Below, in pieces: positions 1 to 5,306 of a stretch of DNA of 5,306 nt. Below the pieces are notes generated by a model. That model ran no database searches, was not told where the DNA came from, and was given only the letters and a program-made list of their open reading frames with translations. The stretch's first letter is position 1; each line of letters starts with the position of its first letter. A program made the position numbers and the translations under genes. The stretch comes from Verrucomicrobiota bacterium (GTDB lineage Bacteria; Verrucomicrobiota; Verrucomicrobiia; Limisphaerales; JADLHS01): positions 1 to 5,306 of the forward strand of contig SCTL01000659.1 in the NCBI GenBank assembly GCA_004297495.1, given 5' to 3'.

Positions 1-191
1 ATGTGCTCGGCCCGACCGATCCCTCCAAAGCGCCGCCCGGCTCCATCCGCCGCGAATTCGGCTCGAACATCATGGTCAACGCCGCGCACGCGAGCGATGC
101 GCCCGAGAATGCCCAGCGCGAAATGGCCATCGTCAAAGTCGGCGAGAACGGCTTCAAACGCGTGGTGGAAGATTTCTGCGGGAAGGCTTGA
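1..191 (+). CDS. ndk: Nucleoside diphosphate kinase, C-terminal part (5' end outside window)
   Basis: The enzyme moves the terminal phosphate from ATP to other nucleoside diphosphates through a phosphohistidine intermediate in the cytoplasm, balancing NTP and dNTP pools. About 62 C-terminal residues are visible, read from base 3, with a TGA stop at 189-191; the GTG at base 3 is an internal valine codon and not a start. The family's GPTDP segment opens the fragment, followed by an arginine and the active-site stretch NAAHASDAPENAQRE. The catalytic histidine codon is at 87-89. The spacing arginine-13-histidine and asparagine-3-histidine matches the Arg105/Asn115/His118 arrangement of well-studied NDKs. 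The common HGSDS sequence is HASDA here, a mild variation. The tail after this motif is slightly longer than in E. coli and ends in GKA. The gene converges with the PEP-CTERM gene. Identification is confident although only the last part, perhaps 40 percent, is seen. Confidence 0.92.
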   Translation, partial: VLGPTDPSKAPPGSIRREFGSNIMVNAAHASDAPENAQREMAIVKVGENGFKRVVEDFCGKA

Positions 192-265
192 AGGATTGAT
201 CGCGGCTTGAGAAATTCCTGGGGAGTGACACCAACTTGCGCTGCGACGACGACACTCCAGTTCCA

Positions 266-299
266 CGTCGCGTACACCAACTGATCCACCAGCGCGACG
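266..299. repeat. Inverted repeat in the convergent gap between ndk and the PEP-CTERM gene
   Basis: CGTCGCG at 266-272 is perfectly complementary to CGCGACG at 293-299, with a 20-base loop. It lies in the 154-base gap where ndk and the minus-strand PEP-CTERM gene converge, so it could act as a bidirectional transcription end. There is no T-run on either side and the loop is long, so a classical intrinsic terminator is not supported. The rest of the gap (192-345) holds no gene I can recognise. A 9-base direct repeat, ACACCAACT, occurs at 228-236 and 274-282. Confidence 0.25.
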
Positions 300-345
300 A
301 AGATTCAGGATGCGATTGATGCGAGCGCGGATGGCAATCTGCTTT

Positions 346-1029
346 TCATCGCCGGCTCTCTTTCTTGCGGCGGAAGATCAACAAAGCAGCGCCCCCCATG
401 CTTGCGAGCGCATAGCTCGTGGGCTCGGGAACGACCGGATAAAGAGTGAAGCCAGCCGTAAGCGGGCTGCCTTGAGCAGTAGCTACTGTGCCAAACAAGG
501 AATAAGTGCTTACACCAAAACTATCAACCGAGCCATAGGCCACTGGGGAGATGCCAAAGAAGCCCCCATCGGGCCAGCCTCCACCGCTCCACGTGTTACT
601 AAATAACCTACTGCCGGCGAGCTTGGAGGCGATGCCGCTCCAGTCATGGCCAAGGAAGGAGGCCCAGCCGACAATCACATAAGAGTTCGTTACTCCAAGT
701 GGCCACCCAGCCGCAGTAGTTATGGTCCCGCTGGCAATGCGGCCACCGGAAGGGGCAATAGTGTTCGTTCCATAGCCGCCCGTAAAAGTCCAAGTGGGAG
801 TCAACAAATCCTGTCCGTTTACATCAACCGAGGTAACAGTTGAAGCCGCCGTTAACAGTGCGTAGTAGAAACCGTCAGCATTCGTGGCCGTGACACCAAC
901 GGTACCGCCCCCTGCAAGTGTGTTGGTGGAGATAAGAGTCGTTGTCAAGTTGTTCATCGTGACTTTGCCCTGAGCGAACGCGCTGAGAGCGAGAGCTGAT
1001 ACGAACGTGACGGTGAGTAGTGTTTTCAT
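346..1029 (-). CDS. PEP-CTERM sorting domain protein, exported, function unknown
   Basis: This 227-residue protein is probably secreted by Sec and then handled by the exosortase system. Residues 1-19 are a signal peptide with lysine at position 2, a hydrophobic core, and an AFA cleavage site just before QGKV. The mature part (about 20-198) is rich in Gly, Ser, Thr, Ala and Trp, has no cysteine, and looks like a beta-rich surface or matrix protein without a recognisable catalytic domain. The C-terminus is a textbook PEP-CTERM signal: VPEP at 200-203, a hydrophobic segment at about 206-219, and a basic RRKKESRR tail. The exosortase that would process it is not in the window. The ATG start is supported by AAGGAAG nine bases upstream. 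Many verrucomicrobial genomes carry large numbers of such proteins. Sorting class is confident; biological role is unknown. Confidence 0.9.
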   Translation of the reverse strand: MKTLLTVTFVSALALSAFAQGKVTMNNLTTTLISTNTLAGGGTVGVTATNADGFYYALLTAASTVTSVDVNGQDLLTPTWTFTGGYGTNTIAPSGGRIASGTITTAAGWPLGVTNSYVIVGWASFLGHDWSGIASKLAGSRLFSNTWSGGGWPDGGFFGISPVAYGSVDSFGVSTYSLFGTVATAQGSPLTAGFTLYPVVPEPTSYALASMGGAALLIFRRKKESRR

Positions 1030-1038
1030 GGGAGTCTT

Positions 1039-1045
1039 CTTCCTT
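1039..1045 (-). promoter_or_regulatory. Shine-Dalgarno site of the PEP-CTERM gene
   Basis: Read on the minus strand, AAGGAAG ends nine bases before the ATG at 1029. It is the clearest ribosome binding site in the window and fixes this start; the plus-strand genes have much weaker sites. Confidence 0.7.
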
Positions 1046-1157
1046 GTTTGAGTTTTGCGTCGGCTTGGAATTGAATCGAGGCAGAGATTGCTTCCCTCAT
1101 GCCCCCACGTCGGGTTTTATCTAAGCTTCCTCCACCGGTGATGGCGGAAACTGCGTT

Positions 1158-1184
1158 GGGAGTAAAGGCCTTTTTTACCTACCC
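1158..1184 (-). terminator. Possible hairpin terminator downstream of tRNA-Glu
   Basis: On the minus strand, starting 29 bases after the CCA end of the tRNA gene, GGGTAGGTAAA can pair with TTTACTCCC across an AAAGGCC loop. The stem is imperfect: eight pairs with a small asymmetric bulge. An A-run lies in the loop side and no T-run follows, so this is at best an atypical terminator. An alternative pairing uses the perfect AAAGGCCTTT palindrome inside it. It may separate the tRNA transcript from the PEP-CTERM gene, whose start is 184 bases beyond the tRNA end. Confidence 0.3.
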
Positions 1185-1213
1185 AGCCTCATCGGACGAA
1201 AGGAGATTAAGTT

Positions 1214-1288
1214 TGGCGACCCTACCGGGAATCGAACCCGGGCTACCTCCGTGAAAGGGAGGTGTCCTAACCGCTAGACCATAGGGTC
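1214..1288 (-). tRNA. tRNA-Glu (anticodon UUC), CCA encoded
   Basis: The minus-strand sequence folds into a full cloverleaf. The acceptor stem GACCCTA (1288-1282) pairs with TAGGGTC (1224-1218), and the discriminator base is G at 1217. The anticodon stem CCTCC/GGAGG encloses the loop CTTTCAC, giving anticodon TTC, which reads glutamate codons GAA and GAG. The T-arm is CCGGG-TTCGAAT-CCCGG, and the D-arm contains the usual AGCGGTTAGGA core. The CCA end is encoded at 1216-1214. The total is 75 bases including CCA. All stems are intact, so this is a functional gene and not a remnant. Confidence 0.97.
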
Positions 1289-1302
1289 GTCGAAGGTCGC
1301 GT

Positions 1303-1330
1303 AGTATATTTGTCGAAACTTTCCTGTCAC
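1303..1330 (-). promoter_or_regulatory. Sigma70-type promoter for tRNA-Glu
   Basis: On the minus strand, GTGACA (1330-1325, five of six matches to TTGACA) is followed after a 16-base spacer by TATACT (1308-1303, five of six matches to TATAAT). The -10 box ends 14 bases before the mature tRNA 5' end, leaving room for a start site and a leader of roughly seven bases to be removed by RNase P. The placement and quality fit a strongly expressed stable-RNA promoter. A plus-strand TATATT overlaps the same spot (1305-1310) but has no convincing -35 partner. Confidence 0.7.
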
Positions 1331-1398
1331 GTACTTTCAATCGGCAAATTCGCGTTTGCTTCAATCTTTTCCTTCCCCTAGTGTGGTTGGAATTGGGA

Positions 1399-2271
1399 AT
1401 GAAGATTTTCATTGATGGCAAATACTACAGCGAACGCGATGCGAAAGTGTCGGTGTTCGATCACGGGCTGCTGTACGGTGACGGCGTGTTTGAGGGCATC
1501 CGCGCCTACAACGGGCGCGTCTTCAAGTTGAAGGAGCACATTGACCGGCTGTTTTACTCGGCCAAGGCCATCCTGCTCGACATTCCGATGTCGCACGCGG
1601 CGGTCATGCGCGCGACCGTCGAGACCTGCGCGAAGAACAAATTGCGCGATGCCTACATCCGCCTGCTCGTCACGCGCGGCGTGGGCACGCTCGGGCTGAA
1701 TCCGAATCGTTGCAAACGGGGCTCGGTGATCATCATCGCCGGGAAGATACAGTTGTATCCGCCGGAACTTTATGCGCGCGGCATGGAGATCGTGACCGTG
1801 CCGACGGTGCGCAATCTGCACAGCGCGTTGAACCCGGCGATCAAGTCGCTCAATTACTTGAACAACATTCTCGCGAAGATCGAGGCGAACAACGCGGGCG
1901 TGGAAGAGGCGATCATGTTGAACGCCGAGGGTTACGTGTCCGAATGCACCGGCGACAATATTTTCATCGTGAAGAACGGCAAACTGCAAACGCCGCCGCT
2001 TTCGGCGGGCGCGCTTTACGGCATCACGCGGCAGACGGTGATTGATCTGGCGGTGGAAGCCGGCCACGAAGTGACCGAACCAAACCTGACGCGCTACGAT
2101 ATGTTCAATGCCGACGAGTGTTTTCTCACCGGCACGGGCGCGGAAATCATTCCCGTGACGAAGATTGACGGACGCGTCATCGGCAACGGGAAGCCAGGGC
2201 GGATCACAAAGAAACTGGTGGCGAATTATCACGCCTTGACCAATCGCTCGGGTGAGCCGATATACGGATAG
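1399..2271 (+). CDS. ilvE: Branched-chain amino acid aminotransferase (class IV, PLP)
   Basis: The enzyme reversibly transfers the amino group between glutamate and the 2-oxo acids of leucine, isoleucine and valine, the last step of their synthesis. The 290-residue protein is a complete fold-type IV aminotransferase of usual length. Visible marks are the N-terminal DHGLLYGDGVFEGIRAYNG segment (about 21-39), the PLP-binding lysine in AIKSLNYLNN (K149), the ECTGDNIF motif with the glutamate that contacts the pyridine nitrogen (E182), and the LTGTGAEI phosphate-binding loop (243-250). I chose the ATG at 1399, giving MKIFIDGKYY as in the family; an in-frame GTG at 1381 would add six atypical residues. 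The ribosome site is weak (TTGGAA region). It is the first gene of a tight plus-strand cluster and ends three bases before mcsA. D-amino-acid aminotransferase and aminodeoxychorismate lyase are relatives, but the YGDGVFEGIRAY and SLNYLNN sequences favour IlvE. Confidence 0.88.
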   Translation: MKIFIDGKYYSERDAKVSVFDHGLLYGDGVFEGIRAYNGRVFKLKEHIDRLFYSAKAILLDIPMSHAAVMRATVETCAKNKLRDAYIRLLVTRGVGTLGLNPNRCKRGSVIIIAGKIQLYPPELYARGMEIVTVPTVRNLHSALNPAIKSLNYLNNILAKIEANNAGVEEAIMLNAEGYVSECTGDNIFIVKNGKLQTPPLSAGALYGITRQTVIDLAVEAGHEVTEPNLTRYDMFNADECFLTGTGAEIIPVTKIDGRVIGNGKPGRITKKLVANYHALTNRSGEPIYG

Positions 2272-2274
2272 AAT

Positions 2275-2781
2275 ATGCTGTGCTGCGTTTGCAAAGAGAA
2301 GCCCGCCACGGTCCACCTGACCGAGATCAAGAACGACAAGATGCAGAAGGTGGATCTGTGCGAGGCGTGCGCCAAGGCCAAGGGCGTGAACGAATCGAGC
2401 TTCGCGCTCGCGGATTTGCTGCTCGGCCTGGGCGCGTCGCAAGAAATCGAGCAATCCTCCGGCGGCGTCGAGGTGAAGTGTCCGAAGTGCGGATTTTCGC
2501 ACGCGGATTTCAAGAAGGCCGGCCGGCTCGGCTGCCCGGAATGTTACGCCACGTTCGCCGACGGTCTCGAATCCCTGCTCAAGACGATGCACAAAGGCAC
2601 GCGACACGCGGGCAAGGTGCCGGAAGCCCTGCGTTCGCAACGCGACTTCGCCGATCGCATGAAAACTTTGCAGAAGAAACTGGAGAAGGCGATTGAGGAT
2701 GAGAATTTCGAGCAGGCGGCCATCCTGCGCGACGAGATGAAGAAGCTCGGCGGCAAACTGCCGAGCACGACGGCGAAGTGA
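2275..2781 (+). CDS. mcsA: McsA-like zinc-finger/UVR adaptor of the arginine kinase McsB
   Basis: McsA binds and activates the protein arginine kinase McsB in protein quality control. The 168-residue product follows the B. subtilis McsA plan throughout. An N-terminal cysteine group (C3, C4, C6) and CEAC (C29, C32) form the first probable zinc site. CPKC (69-72) and CPEC (87-90) form the second, followed by the conserved YATF and the HKGTRHAGK stretch (106-114). A C-terminal UVR domain (about 127-160, with AIEDENFEQAAILRDEM) is predicted as a helical hairpin. The ATG follows the ilvE stop by three bases and the stop precedes mcsB by three bases, which indicates co-transcription and probably translational coupling; no strong Shine-Dalgarno is seen. 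The extra cysteine at position 4 is a small oddity. Because UVR domains also occur in UvrB and UvrC, automated tools may label it 'UvrB/UvrC motif protein'; cysteine pattern and context favour McsA. Confidence 0.93.
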   Translation: MLCCVCKEKPATVHLTEIKNDKMQKVDLCEACAKAKGVNESSFALADLLLGLGASQEIEQSSGGVEVKCPKCGFSHADFKKAGRLGCPECYATFADGLESLLKTMHKGTRHAGKVPEALRSQRDFADRMKTLQKKLEKAIEDENFEQAAILRDEMKKLGGKLPSTTAK

Positions 2782-2784
2782 AGC

Positions 2785-3897
2785 ATGAAACTTGACGATT
2801 ATCTGGTAGCGCCCGGTGAAATTGCGCGGCGAAAAGGTCCGCACGACCGCATCGTGATGTCGAGTCGCGTGCGGCTGGCGCGCAACATTCGCGACGGCGC
2901 GTTTCCGGGTTGGGCGAAGAAACCGGAACGCGTCAGGATTCTTGAAACGATTCTCCCGGCGGTGGAAGCCCTGCCGGAGTTGAAGGGCGCCTTCTCCGAG
3001 TCCATGGACAATCTCAGCACGCTGGACCGGCAGATTCTGGTCGAGCGGCATCTGATCAGTCGCGAGCACCAGGCGCGCAGCGCGGGCAGCGGCGTGGTGC
3101 TGAATCGCGACGAGACGCTCTCGATCATGATCAACGAGGAAGATCATTTGCGGATGCAGGCGTTGCGGCCCGGGCTGCAACTGCGTCAGGCGTGGACGGC
3201 GATTGACGAACTGGATTCACATCTCGAGAAGCAACTCACTTACGCGTTCGATTCGAATCTCGGTTACCTGACCGCCTGCCCGACGAATCTCGGCACGGGA
3301 ATCCGCGTGAGCGCCATGTTGCACTTGCCGGGCTTGGTTCTGGCCGAGCAGATCAACGCCATCATTCAATCCGTAAACAAACTTGGTCTGGCCGTGCGCG
3401 GACTTTACGGCGAAGGCACGGAGGCGTTGGGAAATGTTTTCCAGGTTTCCAATCAGATGACGCTCGGCGAGAGCGAAGCGACGATTCTCGAACGCATGGA
3501 AAAAGTTTTGGCCCAGATCATCGAGCACGAAGAGAACGCGCGCGGCACGCTCGTCGAAAAGAAAGCCAAGATGGTTTACAACCACATCGGTCGCGCCTAC
3601 GGCATCCTCGCCAACGCGCACAGCATCTCCTCGAAGGAAACCATGAACCTGCTGTCGTTAATGCGGCTGGGCGTGGACTTGAGTTTGTTTCCCGACGCGG
3701 AGCGGGCGTTGGTGGATGAATTGTTTCTCCTCACGCAGCCCGCGCATTTGCAGAAGCAGCATTCGGACAAGCTCTCCGCGGAGGAACGCGACCTGCTCCG
3801 TGCAGATATGTTGCGCGAGCGGCTGGCGAAGGTCGCCCGCCCGACTGTCCGATCCAAAGGCACTAATGGCGGCGGATTGGACAAAGCGGACAAATGA
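2785..3897 (+). CDS. mcsB: Protein arginine kinase McsB
   Basis: McsB uses ATP to phosphorylate arginine side chains, marking misfolded proteins for the ClpC-ClpP protease. The 370-residue product is full length against about 363 in B. subtilis and belongs to the phosphagen (guanido) kinase fold. Visible motifs are SSRVRLARN (26-34, nucleotide-phosphate contacts), NEEDH (117-121, guanidinium/catalytic acid region), CPTNLGTG (165-172, with the conserved cysteine C165), RGLYGEGTEA (205-214) and SNQMTLG (222-228). The C-terminal RDLLRA at 335-340 fits the RDxxRA motif that forms an allosteric phosphoarginine pocket in bacterial McsB; ordinary arginine and creatine kinases lack it, so this is a protein kinase and not a metabolic phosphagen kinase. 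The last 19 residues (352-370) are a nonconserved tail, and their DNA contains a stem-loop. The gene starts three bases after mcsA and ends 18 bases before clpC. Confidence 0.95.
   Translation: MKLDDYLVAPGEIARRKGPHDRIVMSSRVRLARNIRDGAFPGWAKKPERVRILETILPAVEALPELKGAFSESMDNLSTLDRQILVERHLISREHQARSAGSGVVLNRDETLSIMINEEDHLRMQALRPGLQLRQAWTAIDELDSHLEKQLTYAFDSNLGYLTACPTNLGTGIRVSAMLHLPGLVLAEQINAIIQSVNKLGLAVRGLYGEGTEALGNVFQVSNQMTLGESEATILERMEKVLAQIIEHEENARGTLVEKKAKMVYNHIGRAYGILANAHSISSKETMNLLSLMRLGVDLSLFPDAERALVDELFLLTQPAHLQKQHSDKLSAEERDLLRADMLRERLAKVARPTVRSKGTNGGGLDKADK
3846..3883 (+). repeat. Stem-loop in the 3' end of mcsB, just before clpC
   Basis: TGTCCGATCC (3846-3855) pairs with GGATTGGACA (3874-3883) over 10 positions, nine Watson-Crick and one G-U in RNA, with an 18-base loop. 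It lies within the last codons of mcsB and 32 bases ahead of the clpC start. It is followed by a second GGACAAA copy (copies at 3879-3885 and 3888-3894). No T-run follows, so it is not a classical terminator. It could stabilise or process the mRNA between mcsB and clpC, or be the remnant of a short dispersed repeat. It coincides with the nonconserved tail of McsB. Confidence 0.5.
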
Positions 3898-3915
3898 CAG
3901 CACTATGACTTTAGT

Positions 3916-5306
3916 ATGAGCGAAGAAGCCATGAACAACTTTACCCCGCGCGCCCAGCAAGTGCTGGCCTTGGCGCGGAAGGAAGCGGATCGCTTCAATC
4001 ACAACTTCGTCGGCACGGAGCACCTGCTGCTCGGCCTGATCAAGTTGGGCCAGGGCGTCGCGGTCAATGTCCTTCAGAAGATGGGGCTCGATCTCGAAAC
4101 CGTCCGCATGGAAGTCGAGAAACAGGTCGGCACCGGGCCGGACCAGAAAATGATCGGCAACATTCCTTACACGCCGCGCGTGAAAAAGGTTCTCGCGCTC
4201 GCGTCGAAGGAAGCCAAGGCGCTCAATCACACTTACGTCGGCACTGAACATATTTTGCTCGGATTGCTCCGCGAGGGCGATGGTGTGGCCGCGAGAGTGT
4301 TGAAGAACCTCGACGTGGACATCGAACAGACGCGTCAGGAGATCTTGAAGGAGCTGGACCCGAACTTCGCCGCGCAGGAAGAACAGGCGCAAGCGCCCGG
4401 CGAACAGCCGGCGGAAAAGCCAGCGGGCGGAGAAAAGAAAGGCGAAGTTAAAACCCCTGCGCTCAAAGCGTTTGGTCGCGACCTTACCGAGATTGCGCGC
4501 AAAGGCGAAATGGACCCGGTCATCGGTCGCAAGAACGAGATCGAGCGCGTCATCCAGATTCTTTGCCGCCGCACAAAAAACAATCCCGTGCTGCTCGGCG
4601 AAGCCGGCGTGGGCAAGACCGCCATCGTCGAGGGTCTCGCACAAGAAATCTCAAAAGGCAACGTGCCGGAATTGCTGCGCGAGAAACGCGTCGTCACGCT
4701 CGACTTGGCCCTCATGGTCGCGGGCACGAAATATCGCGGCCAGTTCGAGGAACGCATCAAAGCGGTCATGGACGAAATCCGCCGCGCGAAGAATGTCATT
4801 CTCTTCATTGACGAGTTGCACACCATCGTCGGCGCAGGTTCCGCCGAGGGCACGATGGATGCCTCGAACATCATCAAGCCTGCGCTCAGCCGTGGCGAGA
4901 TGCAGTGCGTCGGCGCAACCACGCTGAACGAGTACCGCAAATACATCGAGAAGGACGCCGCGCTCGAACGTCGTTTCCAAGCGGTGAAAGTCGAAGCTCC
5001 GTCCATCGAGGACGCGATTGAGATTCTGAAAGGGCTTCGTCAGAAATACGAAGACCATCATAAGGCCGAGTTCACTGACAAAGCCGTTGAAGCTTCGGTC
5101 AAACTTTCCGACCGATACATCACGGATCGTTTTCTGCCGGACAAGGCGATTGATGTGCTCGATGAAGCCGGTTCGCGCGCGCGCATCAGCACCATGACGC
5201 GTCCGCCGGAGTCCAAGGCGCTGGAGGCCGACATCGAGGAAATCAAGACCAAGAAAGAACGCGCCATCAAGAATCAGGATTTCGAAGGCGCGGCCTCGAT
5301 GCGCGA
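3916..5306 (+). CDS. clpC: ATP-dependent Clp protease ATP-binding subunit ClpC (3' end outside window)
   Basis: ClpC is a hexameric AAA+ unfoldase that threads substrates, including arginine-phosphorylated proteins, into ClpP. The first 463 codons are present. Two Clp N repeats lie at about 8-70 and 85-147, each with a GTEH sequence; its glutamates (E35, E111) correspond to the phosphoarginine-binding E32 and E106 of B. subtilis ClpC. A Glu/Ala/Pro/Lys-rich linker (about 150-180) leads to the first AAA+ module: Walker A GEAGVGKT (228-235, alanine for the more common proline), the TKYRGQFEER pore-loop region (271-280), Walker B ILFIDE (295-300) and the arginine-finger LERRF (350-354). The fragment ends inside the UVR-containing middle domain (FEGAASMR), which separates ClpC from ClpA and from the longer coiled coil of ClpB. 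The start is uncertain: ATG 3916 lacks a clear ribosome site, and ATG 3931 (MNNFTPRAQQ), closer to the conserved N-terminus, is a good alternative. Confidence 0.95.
   Translation, partial: MSEEAMNNFTPRAQQVLALARKEADRFNHNFVGTEHLLLGLIKLGQGVAVNVLQKMGLDLETVRMEVEKQVGTGPDQKMIGNIPYTPRVKKVLALASKEAKALNHTYVGTEHILLGLLREGDGVAARVLKNLDVDIEQTRQEILKELDPNFAAQEEQAQAPGEQPAEKPAGGEKKGEVKTPALKAFGRDLTEIARKGEMDPVIGRKNEIERVIQILCRRTKNNPVLLGEAGVGKTAIVEGLAQEISKGNVPELLREKRVVTLDLALMVAGTKYRGQFEERIKAVMDEIRRAKNVILFIDELHTIVGAGSAEGTMDASNIIKPALSRGEMQCVGATTLNEYRKYIEKDAALERRFQAVKVEAPSIEDAIEILKGLRQKYEDHHKAEFTDKAVEASVKLSDRYITDRFLPDKAIDVLDEAGSRARISTMTRPPESKALEADIEEIKTKKERAIKNQDFEGAASMR

Noticed and set aside
310..606. A 98-codon plus-strand open frame
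   Set aside because: It lies antisense to the PEP-CTERM gene, which has a signal peptide, a sorting signal and a good ribosome site.
1133..1140. CACCGGTG palindrome upstream of the PEP-CTERM gene as an operator
   Set aside because: A single 8-base palindrome in GC-rich DNA is expected by chance, and there is no second copy or recognisable regulator site.
1187..1201. A hammerhead-like string, CCGATGAGG on the minus strand, downstream of tRNA-Glu
   Set aside because: The core needs CUGAUGA and a following CGAAA with flanking stems. Here the U is replaced by C and no CGAAA lies at the right distance on that strand.
1289..1398. CtsR heptad operator or CIRCE element before ilvE
   Set aside because: No GGTCAAA tandem and no TTAGCACTC/GAGTGCTAA pair is present; isolated GGTCAA strings occur only inside ndk and clpC coding sequence.
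1179..1421. An 80-codon minus-strand open frame over the tRNA region
   Set aside because: It runs straight through the tRNA-Glu gene and its promoter and resembles no protein family.
1378..3180. A 600-codon open frame on the minus strand opposite ilvE, mcsA and mcsB
   Set aside because: Its product is rich in Arg, His and Leu with no recognisable domain, and it lies wholly antisense to three clear genes. This is the usual shadow of GC-rich codon bias.
3658..4644. A 328-codon minus-strand open frame opposite mcsB and clpC
   Set aside because: It is antisense to well-conserved coding sequence and its composition (Arg, Phe, Leu, His rich) is that of a shadow frame.

Overview
The window reads as chromosomal DNA from a GC-rich Gram-negative-type bacterium, most likely a member of the Verrucomicrobiota. 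That call rests on an exported protein with a C-terminal PEP-CTERM anchor and an 'AQG' mature end typical of the group, together with an mcsA-mcsB-clpC cluster in a genome that does not look like a Firmicute. The phylum assignment is inference; no rRNA is present.

Layout from left to right: (1) bases 1-191 hold the 3' end of a nucleoside diphosphate kinase gene (ndk) on the plus strand. (2) A short convergent gap follows. (3) A minus-strand gene (346-1029) encodes a secreted, surface-anchored PEP-CTERM protein of unknown function. (4) A minus-strand tRNA-Glu(UUC) gene with encoded CCA (1214-1288) is preceded by a well-placed sigma70-type promoter. (5) From 1399 to the right edge, four plus-strand genes lie almost head to tail: ilvE (class IV branched-chain aminotransferase), mcsA (zinc-finger/UVR adaptor), mcsB (protein arginine kinase) and clpC (AAA+ unfoldase, cut by the window edge). 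Gaps are 3, 3 and 18 bases, so they are probably one transcription unit.

The last three genes form a recognisable protein quality-control system. McsB, activated by McsA, phosphorylates arginines on damaged proteins, and ClpC recognises phosphoarginine through its N-terminal domain and feeds the substrate to ClpP. The residues needed for this are visible: the McsB kinase motifs and RDxxRA motif, the McsA cysteine pairs, and both GTEH glutamates of the ClpC N-terminal repeats. The repressor gene ctsR, which begins the Firmicute version of this operon, is absent here, no CtsR heptad operator or CIRCE element was seen, and an amino-acid biosynthesis gene takes its position.

Nothing in the window looks like a completely new system. 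The points most worth a second look are the ctsR-less, ilvE-led operon, a 10-bp stem-loop overlapping the variable tail of mcsB just before clpC, and overlapping divergent -10-like boxes between tRNA-Glu and ilvE.
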